From Cyclobacteriaceae bacterium (lineage in GTDB: Bacteria > Bacteroidota > Bacteroidia > Cytophagales > Cyclobacteriaceae), in the NCBI GenBank assembly GCA_021648745.1, contig JAKISE010000091.1:1-12779 (forward strand): a DNA stretch of 12,779 nucleotides. Direction: 5' to 3'. The position numbers and the translations under genes were made by a program. Under the pieces are notes generated by a model. The model was not told the origin of the DNA. It searched no databases and saw only the letters and a list, made by a program, of their open reading frames with translations. Below, piece after piece: positions 8,001 through 12,779 of this stretch. Each line of letters opens with the position of its first letter. Within the stretch, counting starts at the first letter, position 1.

Positions 8001-8498
8001 AATGTGAAGCGTAAATTTCAGATCGAATTTAAAGGTTTATTGGCAGATAGGCTAAGTAGCTCAGACTACCTTAAAGGTAGAACTTATCAAATAGTTGACA
8101 CAAAAATGGGACCTTCAGTGGCATGGCAGCCAAAGCCAACACTTAGAGTTGCTACTAAATATAGTTATGGCTTAAGTGAACAGGCTAATATGGATGAAAA
8201 TGCGAGCTATTCCTTACTAAATGAGGTTTCTTCGGAGTTAAGAATTGGCACGGCTTCAAAGTTTGTATTTAATGCCTTGTTTAAATATACCATAATTGAA
8301 TTTAGTGGAGATGAACAAACGCCTATTGGTTACGAGTTATTAAAAGGACTGAGGCCGGGCAATAATTACTCATTGGTTTTAAGCTGGCAGCAGCGGTTAG
8401 TAAACGGACTGCAAATACAGGTTTTCTACGAAGGCAGAAAGCCAGAAAATGTTGACATTATTCATTCGATGAGAGCAGGTGTGAGTGCCTTATTTTAA
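5085..8498 (+). CDS. Large outer-membrane beta-barrel protein of unknown function
   Basis: An 1137-aa protein with a clear signal peptide (residues 1-19, cut after ANAQ or ANA). Residues about 20-120 look like a periplasmic domain. The rest is rich in alternating aromatic/polar strands and ends in a terminal Phe (SALF), the usual mark of Bam-inserted barrels. Recognisable blocks are QPEGNTQQLQDFDKVFIQ (181-198), then GDVVLENGDTQFLKYRK, and VYLDGKQLIRG with IDYNQAEIEF (287-314). These resemble blocks in large Bacteroidota outer-membrane proteins, including SprA-like ones, but the protein is much shorter than SprA (about 2400 aa). DDNGDGIKDLDE (820-831) is a DxNxDGxxDxxE calcium-loop-like motif. 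The ATG overlaps the kinase stop (TAATG), implying translational coupling. The protein may be the sensed or regulated partner of the kinase, or a surface export or import barrel; no function can be assigned. Confidence 0.88.
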   Translation: MRWLIAGFVSLLFLSANAQEKSKQCITVIQSSVISSKQIIAFESISVNGAPDSSFNLTSISSTEFRIELVDSISDSLQVCYSVLPEVFSKVYQIDSTRYYDSAALFKVQKNPALKSNYSDKRQELFDMGDLNRSGQISRGFATGNTQNLSINSSLNLNLEGKLSDDLNIRASITDQDIPFQPEGNTQQLQDFDKVFIQLYNDKFSVTGGDVVLENGDTQFLKYRKNVLGGTIDYLSENSKTSVGASSAKGQFASKRLDIQEGVYGPYKIPPPDGLGFVIIIANSEKVYLDGKQLIRGYDSDYIIDYNQAEIEFTSNVLITTYSRIRVDYEYAVRSYARSIITASHSQQIGKLKLGVSYYQEKDNKNKSLFRPLSDTDKQVLNNAGDSLQQAVVPGERLSDYSPDKILYFKKDTLIGGNMETVFVHTTDALNELYTVQFTGVEPGNGNYQIVEYVAQGRVYEWLGAGQGDYIPFIILTAPNKKQLLAITGEGDIGTNGKIYFESSFSQLDKNLFSELHAEDNNGQAFLIGAKVNKKPIGNSAYSFSSTIETEYLSKNFNIIDRFRKVEFDRDWGITKRGNNLGEEDVNVRVGVGVEKDALNFFTYSSNYRSKINTIEGFQHQISGAKSVGFLQVNANAFFMDGVMPTSIATWRKLNAETYIKGKVQPGYRYILQQNTTVDSQADSIISSRNYFDEHQFFVRGNMTSTTRFEVLYSKRLDKLPTNGELKEATEAETVTAKLKTKVGANHSINFVLNYRNLRNQLQTTPNVESISGRLDWVGDIIPKSIRNELSYNIANSRVPRREYVFIEVPTGEGTHAWRDDNGDGIKDLDEFYEAFNNDEKRFIKLYVPSNEFVDAFENRFNYRLSIGFPKTWRKGEGIKKLLSSLSNITSWNTQYSTTENSLSARLIPFMADIDTSKLLSARETFRSTFFVNKNNPTFGINIGYLSRSRKVLYTNGFEGRKDVEYSAAIRYNVKRKFQIEFKGLLADRLSSSDYLKGRTYQIVDTKMGPSVAWQPKPTLRVATKYSYGLSEQANMDENASYSLLNEVSSELRIGTASKFVFNALFKYTIIEFSGDEQTPIGYELLKGLRPGNNYSLVLSWQQRLVNGLQIQVFYEGRKPENVDIIHSMRAGVSALF

Positions 8499-8501
8499 GA
8501 A

Positions 8502-8530
8502 TTTGCTTTTATCCAATCTTGTTACGTTCT
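8502..8530 (+). promoter_or_regulatory. Possible Bacteroidota promoter for the ORF6N gene
   Basis: A -33-like TTTG (8502-8505) is followed after 17 bases by TACGTTCT (8523-8530), 6 of 8 matches to TAnnTTTG. This would place the start of transcription roughly 15-20 bases before the ATG at 8553. The match is partial. Confidence 0.3.
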
Positions 8531-8552
8531 TGTAATATCAGAACCAATACTT

Positions 8553-9080
8553 ATGAATGAAAAAATTCAGGCACCAGATGAAGTTGTAATGAATAAGATT
8601 TACCTTATTCGAAACCAGAAAGTGATGATTGATAGTGATTTAGCTGACCTTTATGGAGTAGAAACGAAACACTTAAAAAGAGCAATTAAAAGAAATTTAA
8701 AAAGGTTTCCAAATGATTTTATGTTTCAACTGACGAAAGAAGAATTCGATAACTTGAGGAGTCAATTTGGCACCTCAAGTTGGGGAGGTACCAGATATAA
8801 TCCTTTAGCTTTTACAGAACACGGAGTTGCTATGCTTTCTGGGGTGCTGAATAGCGATAGAGCTATAGCTGTAAATATTCAGATAATTCGAATTTTTACC
8901 AAAATGAGATCAATGCTTAGTACTCATAAAGATTTGTTGATTAAAATGAAGGAACTAGAATCCAAAGTAGGCAATCATAGCGAAAGTATTTCTCAGATAT
9001 TTGATTTACTCAAAAGGCTGATATCCAATGAAGAAAAGCCCCTTAAAAAGATTGGCTTCAAGCAACAAAGAAATGAGTAA
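8553..9080 (+). CDS. ORF6N-domain DNA-binding protein (KilA-N/antirepressor-like)
   Basis: A 175-aa protein. Residues about 12-120 form an ORF6N domain: the signature MIDSDLADLYGVETKHLKRA (25-44), then FPNDFMFQLTKEEF, then the conserved NPLAFTEHGVAMLSGVL and the SDRAIAVNIQIIRIFTKMR helix. The C-terminal third (about 121-160) is a heptad-like charged helix, probably a coiled coil for oligomerisation. ORF6N domains come from phage regulatory proteins and are also common as solitary chromosomal genes in Bacteroidota. No phage structural or integrase gene is nearby, so this looks like a resident or domesticated copy. Length is normal for the family and nothing appears truncated. The stop (9078-9080) is one base from the end of the convergent ATPase gene. 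DNA targets and regulated genes are unknown. Confidence 0.88.
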   Translation: MNEKIQAPDEVVMNKIYLIRNQKVMIDSDLADLYGVETKHLKRAIKRNLKRFPNDFMFQLTKEEFDNLRSQFGTSSWGGTRYNPLAFTEHGVAMLSGVLNSDRAIAVNIQIIRIFTKMRSMLSTHKDLLIKMKELESKVGNHSESISQIFDLLKRLISNEEKPLKKIGFKQQRNE

Positions 9081-9081
9081 G

Positions 9082-9837
9082 CTACTTCTTTAGTTTCTTA
9101 AGAGATCGCATTAAATTATTGGCAAAAACAAAATCATTAAATTCATCGACTTCCGAATCTAAAATTTGATCAGAAGAGCCTTCCCATAATTTTAACCCTT
9201 GGTGCATAAACATAATATAGTCGCCAATTTCCATTACTGAGTTCATATCATGCGACACAACAATGGTGGTTATATCATATTCTTGTGTGATTTCTTTTAT
9301 TAAATTATCAATGGTTATGGACGTTTGAGGGTCAAGCCCAGAGTTAGGCTCATCGCAGAATAGATACTTAGAATTATTTACGATAGCCCTAGCAATGCCT
9401 ACTCTTTTTTTCATGCCACCACTCAACTCTGAGGGCATTTTATAGTTTGTATCTGTTAGCCCTACCCGGTCTAATACTTGGTTTACCTTATCTAGTTTTT
9501 CATCCAGAGGCAGGTTGGTTAAAATGTCTAAAGGAAACCTTACGTTTTCTTCTACGGTTTTAGAATCGAACAGCGCAGCTCCTTGAAAGAGCATCCCAAT
9601 GTCTTTGCGAATTTCAATTTGCTCTTTACGGGTGGAGTGCGAGAAATTTCTTTGGTTATACATTACACTGCCAACAGTGGGTTGCTCTAAGCCAACCATG
9701 CATTTTAATAATACGCTTTTTCCGGTGCCACTTGCTCCAATAATCATATTTACCAGTCCGGGTTTAAAAGTGGCATCTATCCCTTTTAGTATGGTTACTT
9801 CTCCAAATGATTTTTGTATGTTATCTAGCTCTATCAT
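9082..9837 (-). CDS. mlaF: MlaF-type ABC transporter ATP-binding protein
   Basis: A 251-aa ABC ATPase with all motifs intact: Walker A GASGTGKS (34-41), Q-loop Gln85 in MLFQGAALFDS, signature LSGGMKKR (138-145), Walker B YLFCDEP (158-164), D-loop SGLDP and switch His196 (SHDM). The GMKKRVGIARAI form of the signature and the FQGAALFDS Q-loop are characteristic of MlaF/Ttg2A/Mkl-type ATPases, which power phospholipid movement between inner and outer membranes. The ATG at 9837 overlaps the permease stop by one base (TAATG), so the two are coupled and form one complex. No MCE substrate-binding gene (MlaD) follows; the next gene is convergent one base away. The gene symbol follows the Mla paradigm. 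The substrate here is inferred from family, and the direction of transport in this organism is unknown. Confidence 0.9.
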   Translation of the reverse strand: MIELDNIQKSFGEVTILKGIDATFKPGLVNMIIGASGTGKSVLLKCMVGLEQPTVGSVMYNQRNFSHSTRKEQIEIRKDIGMLFQGAALFDSKTVEENVRFPLDILTNLPLDEKLDKVNQVLDRVGLTDTNYKMPSELSGGMKKRVGIARAIVNNSKYLFCDEPNSGLDPQTSITIDNLIKEITQEYDITTIVVSHDMNSVMEIGDYIMFMHQGLKLWEGSSDQILDSEVDEFNDFVFANNLMRSLKKLKK

Positions 9838-10586
9838 TAAAAAGAAATTAAATATTCAGCTAATAATTGTGCCAGAAGGTAATCGGCTAATAAAATAAAA
9901 ATTACAGAATTGGTAACTGCGCTGGTAGAGGCTTGTCCTACTTCTAAGGCTCCTCCTTTTGTATAATATCCCATAAATGAGGAGATGGTAGAAACTAAAA
10001 AAGCAAAAGTTACTGCTTTAATCATGGCAAAAATTACCATAAACTCATTTAGCTGGTATCGAATACCTTGTGTGTATTCGGCTGGTGTAATTACATCCGT
10101 AAAAGAAACAGCAAGGTAGCCTCCTAAAATACTCAAAAAAGCAGAAGTTGCCACCAATGCCGGAAACATAAACAGGGTGGCAAGCACTTTGGGCAATACT
10201 AGGTAAGAAGAAGAATTTATACCCATTACCTCCAACGCATCAATTTGCTCGGTAATGCGCATGGTGCCTAGTTCGCCTGCAATATTAGAACCTACTTTGC
10301 CTGCAAAAATAATGGCAATAATCGTAGGCGAAAGTTCTAATAATACCATATCGCGTACAACAATAGCGATTACATATTTAGGAATCAGCGGACTTACAAG
10401 GTTGAAAGCAGTTTGTATGGTAGTTACAGCACCCATAAAAACTGAAACAGTAGCAATTAAAAAGATGGAGTTAGTCCCAACTTTGACGGATTCATCAAAA
10501 AATAATGAAATATAGGTTTTAAACGACTCTCTATTCTTAAATAAAGACCCTAAAAACATAAAATATCTACCTGCGCTCTTTAGCAC
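9837..10586 (-). CDS. mlaE: MlaE-family ABC transporter permease
   Basis: A 249-aa inner-membrane permease. The MlaE domain is recognised from SVFMGAVTTIQTA (48-60), ELSPTIIAIIFAGKVGSNIA (84-103) and the cytoplasmic coupling motif GELGTMRITEQIDALEVMG (104-122). Hydrophobic segments lie at about 41-61, 80-103, 135-165, 187-208 and 225-245. It should pair with the ATPase encoded directly downstream and move lipids to or from an MCE protein. The start is GTG at 10586. An in-frame TAA lies immediately upstream, so no longer form is possible, and the next ATG (residue 10) would cut into the conserved GRYF segment. The N-terminus LKSAGRYFMFLG matches the usual family start, supporting GTG. It is divergent from the dehydrogenase gene across 73 bases. 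Confidence 0.9.
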   Translation of the reverse strand: MLKSAGRYFMFLGSLFKNRESFKTYISLFFDESVKVGTNSIFLIATVSVFMGAVTTIQTAFNLVSPLIPKYVIAIVVRDMVLLELSPTIIAIIFAGKVGSNIAGELGTMRITEQIDALEVMGINSSSYLVLPKVLATLFMFPALVATSAFLSILGGYLAVSFTDVITPAEYTQGIRYQLNEFMVIFAMIKAVTFAFLVSTISSFMGYYTKGGALEVGQASTSAVTNSVIFILLADYLLAQLLAEYLISF

Positions 10587-10659
10587 TTAATTATTCGATT
10601 TGGTATGTAAAATTCTTAATTTGCGGAAAGATAAATAATTCTTTACGAAAGATATTAAA

Positions 10660-11364
10660 ATGAAGAGCAGTATAGTTGTAACAGGTGGTACAAAAGGCAT
10701 TGGGAGAGCAATTATTAATTTATTTGCAGATAAAGGGTTCGATATTATCACTTGTTCAAGAAGTGAGGCTGACTTAGAAGTACTGGCAGCAGAAATAAAT
10801 GCGAAATATCCAAAGATTGCCATTAATTCTATGGTAGCAGATTTGTCAAAAAAAGAAGAGGCTTTTATATTTTCTGATTTTGTTAAATCAACTGTTCGTG
10901 AACTTAAAGTGCTAGTGAATAACTCGGGCGCTTTTGTTCCTGGTGCTATTACAGAAGAAAAAGACGGTGATTTTGAAAATATGATCAATACCAATTTAAG
11001 CAGTGCCTATCATATAACCAGAAACTTAATCAGTTCAGTAAAAATGGCTAAAGGCCATATATTTAATATGTGTTCAACGGCCAGTATAATGCCCTATGTA
11101 AATGGTGGTAGTTATTGTATTTCTAAATACGCATTACTTGGTATGACTAAAGTGCTTCGTGAAGAAATGAAACCATTTGATGTTCGAGTTACGGCCATTA
11201 TGCCAGGGGCAACTTATACAACAAGTTGGGAAGGGAGTGATTTGCCCGAAGACCGATTTATGAAAGCTGACGATGTAGCCCATGCCATTTGGGGCGCTTA
11301 TGCAATGTCACCACGTTCGGTAGTAGAAGAAATTTTAATTAGACCACAGCTAGGGGATATTTAG
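10660..11364 (+). CDS. Short-chain dehydrogenase/reductase (classical SDR)
   Basis: A 234-aa NAD(P)-dependent oxidoreductase with a Rossmann fold. The cofactor motif is TGGTKGIG (8-15). The structural NNAG motif appears as NNSG (87-90). The catalytic tetrad is Asn112 (MINTNLSS), Ser139 (MCSTAS), Tyr152 and Lys156 (YCISK), and the 13-residue Ser-Tyr spacing is typical. SRS after the second strand (CSRSEADL) slightly favours NADPH over NADH; this is inference. Length is at the short end of the classical family, as in FabG- or sepiapterin reductase-like enzymes, and the C-terminus (PRSVVEEILIRPQLGDI) is complete. The substrate cannot be read from sequence. Divergent from the mlaEF pair; the short shared spacer (10587-10659) must hold both promoters, but I find only weak -7-like matches there. 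Downstream lies a hairpin array. Confidence 0.92.
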   Translation: MKSSIVVTGGTKGIGRAIINLFADKGFDIITCSRSEADLEVLAAEINAKYPKIAINSMVADLSKKEEAFIFSDFVKSTVRELKVLVNNSGAFVPGAITEEKDGDFENMINTNLSSAYHITRNLISSVKMAKGHIFNMCSTASIMPYVNGGSYCISKYALLGMTKVLREEMKPFDVRVTAIMPGATYTTSWEGSDLPEDRFMKADDVAHAIWGAYAMSPRSVVEEILIRPQLGDI

Positions 11365-11385
11365 TGGTTGGAGTTGTATGGTATC

Positions 11386-11479
11386 GCAGCTACGCAGCTA
11401 TTTTGGGATGAGGGGAAGCTATTACAAAGATTAGGCAACTACGTTGCCAATTAATGTAAAAGGTGCAGCAGCTACGCAG
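11386..11479. repeat. 12-bp direct repeat GCAGCTACGCAG (two copies)
   Basis: Identical copies at 11386-11397 and 11468-11479, 82 bases apart, bracket the first hairpin. An 11-base inverted match (TGCGTAGCTGC, 782-792) lies inside the compound hairpin of the 560-1012 block. The shared word hints at related palindromic repeat families, though an 11-base match could arise by chance. Confidence 0.55.
11423..11448. repeat. Hairpin module 1: TACAAAGATTA box plus palindrome
   Basis: The box TACAAAGATTA (11423-11433) is directly followed by GGCAAC (11434-11439), loop TAC, GTTGCC (11443-11448), a perfect 6-bp stem. Module 2 has almost the same box and the same order, with a different stem sequence. 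Confidence 0.65.
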
Positions 11480-11503
11480 ATACATTGCAATTTGATAAAA
11501 TTG

Positions 11504-11543
11504 CTACAAAGGTTAAGCCCCAGCGGGGGCTACAACTTTGTAG
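11504..11543. repeat. Hairpin module 2: CTACAAAG ... CTTTGTAG with GC-rich inner stem
   Basis: Outer arms CTACAAAG (11504-11511) and CTTTGTAG (11536-11543) pair perfectly. After a 4x4 internal loop, AGCCCC (11516-11521) pairs with GGGGCT (11526-11531) around AGCG. The left box TACAAAGGTTA differs from that of module 1 at one base. It could act as a terminator for the dehydrogenase gene, but the repeat character argues for an element of the Y1 transposase. Confidence 0.7.
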
Positions 11544-11567
11544 AAGAGGATAAGATTTAAAATAATA

Positions 11568-11580
11568 GCTCCTTAGGAGC
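11568..11580. repeat. Hairpin module 3 next to the transposase start
   Basis: GCTCC (11568-11572) pairs with GGAGC (11576-11580) around TTA. It lies 20 bases before the transposase ATG. Its right flank (GAAACATTAGTATAA) loosely resembles the right flank of module 2 (ACAACTTTGTAGAA). Foot hairpins upstream of the gene are what IS200/REP-type Y1 transposases recognise. Confidence 0.6.
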
Positions 11581-11600
11581 GAAACATTAGTATAATAGAT

Positions 11601-12051
11601 ATGGCAAATACATATACCCAAGTACGTTCAGATTGTTTTTGCTGTAAAGGGAAGGCAAAATTTGATACATGATGCCTATAGAATTCTGTTAGAAAAATAC
11701 ATCTGTGGAATTATTTCTAATAACAAATCAAAGCCTCTTGCCATTTATTGCAATCCAGATCATACGCATATATTAATTGGCTTCAATCCTTCTGTTTCAA
11801 TTTCAGATTTAGCAAGGGATATCAAAGCAAGCTCGTCAAAATGGATAAATGAACAGCATTGGATATCTAGCCAATTTAATTGGCAAAGTGGATTTGGGGC
11901 GTTTACCTATTCAAAATCTCAAATAGACCCAGTTATTAAATACATTCTGAATCAAAAGGAACACCATAAAAAATCTAGCTTTTTAGAGGAATATAGGGTG
12001 ATACTTGATAAAGCGGGAATTAAGTATGAGGAAAAGTATTTGTTCAATTAG
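11601..12051 (+). pseudogene. IS200/REP-associated Y1 (HUH) transposase, frameshifted at codon 9
   Basis: From ATG 11601 the frame reads MANTYTQV, the usual family start, then runs into a premature stop at 11670-11672. From 11626 the next frame reads VQIVFAVKGRQN and continues open to the stop at 12049-12051. Rejoined, the protein is about 150 aa, normal for the family. Family members keep three residues between the two Gln, so loss of two bases in codon 9 explains the break best. The rest is intact: the HUH metal site in NPDHTHI (codons at 11761 and 11767), the SSSKWIN block, WQSGFGAFTYSKSQ, and the catalytic Tyr in VIKYILNQKEHH (codon at 11941). A shortened product could start only at the TTG at 11662 and would lack the first strand. 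Three hairpins precede it; no right-end hairpin follows. Real decay, a sequencing error and frameshifted expression cannot be separated here. Confidence 0.85.
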
Positions 12052-12062
12052 AATTTTAATAA

Positions 12063-12611
12063 ATGAAGACGTTACATACCAAACGACTATCACTTCGATT
12101 AATCACAGAATCAGACTTAGAAGAAATTCATCTTTTGCAATCAATACCCGAAGTAGATAAATATAATACGCTTGGTATTCCTAAAGATTTTGAAGAAACA
12201 AAAAAAGTAATGGCTCCATTATTAGCTGCTAACCAAAAAGAAGAAATCGATTATTTCACATTTGCCATTGAACAAAAATTGGATAATGAGTTTGTCGGAT
12301 TAATCGCCTTGGTGCTGAACGGTAAAAAGTATAATGGAGCAGAGGTGTGGTTTAAATTGTATCCAAAATTTTGGGGAAAAGGGTATGCAACAGAGTCGCT
12401 TAACAAAATCCTTGATTTCGGATTTGACGAGTTGAAATTGCACCGAATTGGGGCGGGCTGTGCCGTGGATAATAAAGCATCGGCTAGAGTTTTAGAAAAG
12501 GTTGGCATGCAGTATGAAGGAAGGCAAAGAAAAATCCTTCCGTTAAAGTCGGGGTGGAGTGATAATTTTGAATATGCTATATTAGAATCTGATGAGAGGC
12601 CAAAATTGTAG
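12063..12611 (+). CDS. GNAT N-acetyltransferase, RimJ/RimL type
   Basis: A 182-aa acetyl-CoA-dependent N-acetyltransferase. It opens with LHTKRLSLRLITESDLEEI, the standard beginning of the RimJ/RimL (Acetyltransf_3) branch. The acetyl-CoA pyrophosphate loop is FWGKGYATESL (103-113). It ends with the DELKLHRIGAGCAVDNKASARVLEKVGMQYEG block, in which a conserved Asn and the VLEKVGM helix close the cofactor site. Length is complete. The branch includes ribosomal-protein N-terminal acetyltransferases and enzymes for small amines or antibiotics, so the acceptor is unknown. It begins only 11 bases after the transposase stop, with no promoter-like sequence in between, so transcription may come through or from inside the transposase region. 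The ATG lies just before the first conserved residues. Confidence 0.92.
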   Translation: MKTLHTKRLSLRLITESDLEEIHLLQSIPEVDKYNTLGIPKDFEETKKVMAPLLAANQKEEIDYFTFAIEQKLDNEFVGLIALVLNGKKYNGAEVWFKLYPKFWGKGYATESLNKILDFGFDELKLHRIGAGCAVDNKASARVLEKVGMQYEGRQRKILPLKSGWSDNFEYAILESDERPKL

Positions 12612-12779
12612 AACTAACGAAATAATTCCGTTTACACAGTTTTAACCCGAAATATGCAATAGAATTCGTAATGAGAAGACAAAATGCAATAAATCAGAAG
12701 TTTATATTCGAAAAGCATAGCACCGCTATGGTTAAGAGGATAAACTTAGTAAAACGCATGATTTGCAGCAGTTCGTATT
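12612..12779. other. Non-coding tail with a repeat-like character
   Basis: There is no convincing ORF in these 168 bases. ATGCAATA occurs twice (12654-12661 and 12684-12691), 30 bases apart, and a perfect hairpin lies at 12716-12730. I see no terminator-like stem directly after the acetyltransferase stop. The style suggests a dispersed intergenic repeat that continues beyond the window. Confidence 0.4.
12716..12730. repeat. Hairpin CATAGC-ACC-GCTATG
   Basis: A perfect 6-bp stem (12716-12721 with 12725-12730) around ACC. Its core and its CGAAAA prefix match the hairpin at 915-938, and in both places the DNA downstream contains TTAG and then CGCAT. Confidence 0.55.

Noticed and set aside
5085..8498. 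Calling the barrel protein SprA (type IX secretion translocon)
   Set aside because: It shares block style with SprA-like proteins but is less than half the length, and its neighbours are not type IX genes.
9599..10515. Plus-strand ORFs opposite the MlaF and MlaE genes
   Set aside because: They mirror conserved Walker A and MlaE motifs on the other strand and have no features of their own.
10587..10994. Minus-strand ORF of 135 codons opposite the dehydrogenase
   Set aside because: Antisense to the SDR cofactor and NNSG region; no recognisable domain, and it would run directly into the permease start.
11504..11543. Rho-independent terminator for the dehydrogenase gene
   Set aside because: It lies 140 bases past the stop and lacks a T run after the stem; the shared box with module 1 fits a repeat better. 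A partial terminator effect is not excluded.
11365..11600. CRISPR array reading of the hairpin cluster
   Set aside because: The repeated words are short, the spacing is uneven, only two near-identical boxes exist and no cas gene is present.
12251..12508. Minus-strand ORF inside the acetyltransferase gene
   Set aside because: Opposite the conserved GNAT cofactor loop; no sign of coding.

Overview
The window looks like a chromosomal segment of a Bacteroidota bacterium, probably a marine or environmental member of the Cytophagales/Flammeovirgaceae type. It is AT-rich and lacks clear Shine-Dalgarno sites. A few TAnnTTTG-like -7 boxes are visible, and several protein families are typical of that phylum: a relaxed-lipobox lipoprotein, a large outer-membrane barrel with the QPEGNTQQ signature, a chromosomal ORF6N protein, and an MlaE/MlaF pair. 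Assignment below phylum is inference. I see no rRNA, tRNA or CRISPR array.

Layout. (1) 1-370, minus strand: 5' part of an uncharacterised lipoprotein gene. (2) 371-1058: non-coding, containing a roughly 450-bp block bounded by near-perfect 25-bp inverted repeats (560-584 and 988-1012), with nested hairpins. It looks like a MITE or a decayed insertion sequence. (3) 1059-1298: small CxxC membrane protein. (4) 1438-8498: a giant 12-TM sensor histidine kinase whose stop overlaps the start of an 1137-aa outer-membrane barrel protein (TAATG), so the two are probably one transcriptional and translational unit. (5) 8553-9080: ORF6N-domain protein. (6) 10586-9082, minus strand: MlaE-type permease and MlaF-type ATPase, also overlapping by TAATG, with no MCE (MlaD) gene in view. 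(7) 10660-11364: short-chain dehydrogenase. (8) 11365-12051: a cluster of short GC-rich hairpins with a shared TACAAAGRTTA box, followed by a Y1/HUH (IS200/REP-associated) transposase. It keeps its catalytic residues but has a frameshift at codon 9. (9) 12063-12611: RimJ/RimL-type GNAT acetyltransferase. (10) 12612-12779: non-coding, with a hairpin resembling one in region 2.

Functional reading. Much of the window concerns the cell envelope: lipoprotein, membrane CxxC protein, sensor kinase plus outer-membrane barrel, and the lipid-transport ABC pair. The rest is a metabolic oxidoreductase, an acetyltransferase, and two regions with repeat or mobile-DNA character. The least explained parts are the kinase/barrel couple, the inverted-repeat block at 560-1012 and the hairpin array feeding the broken Y1 transposase.
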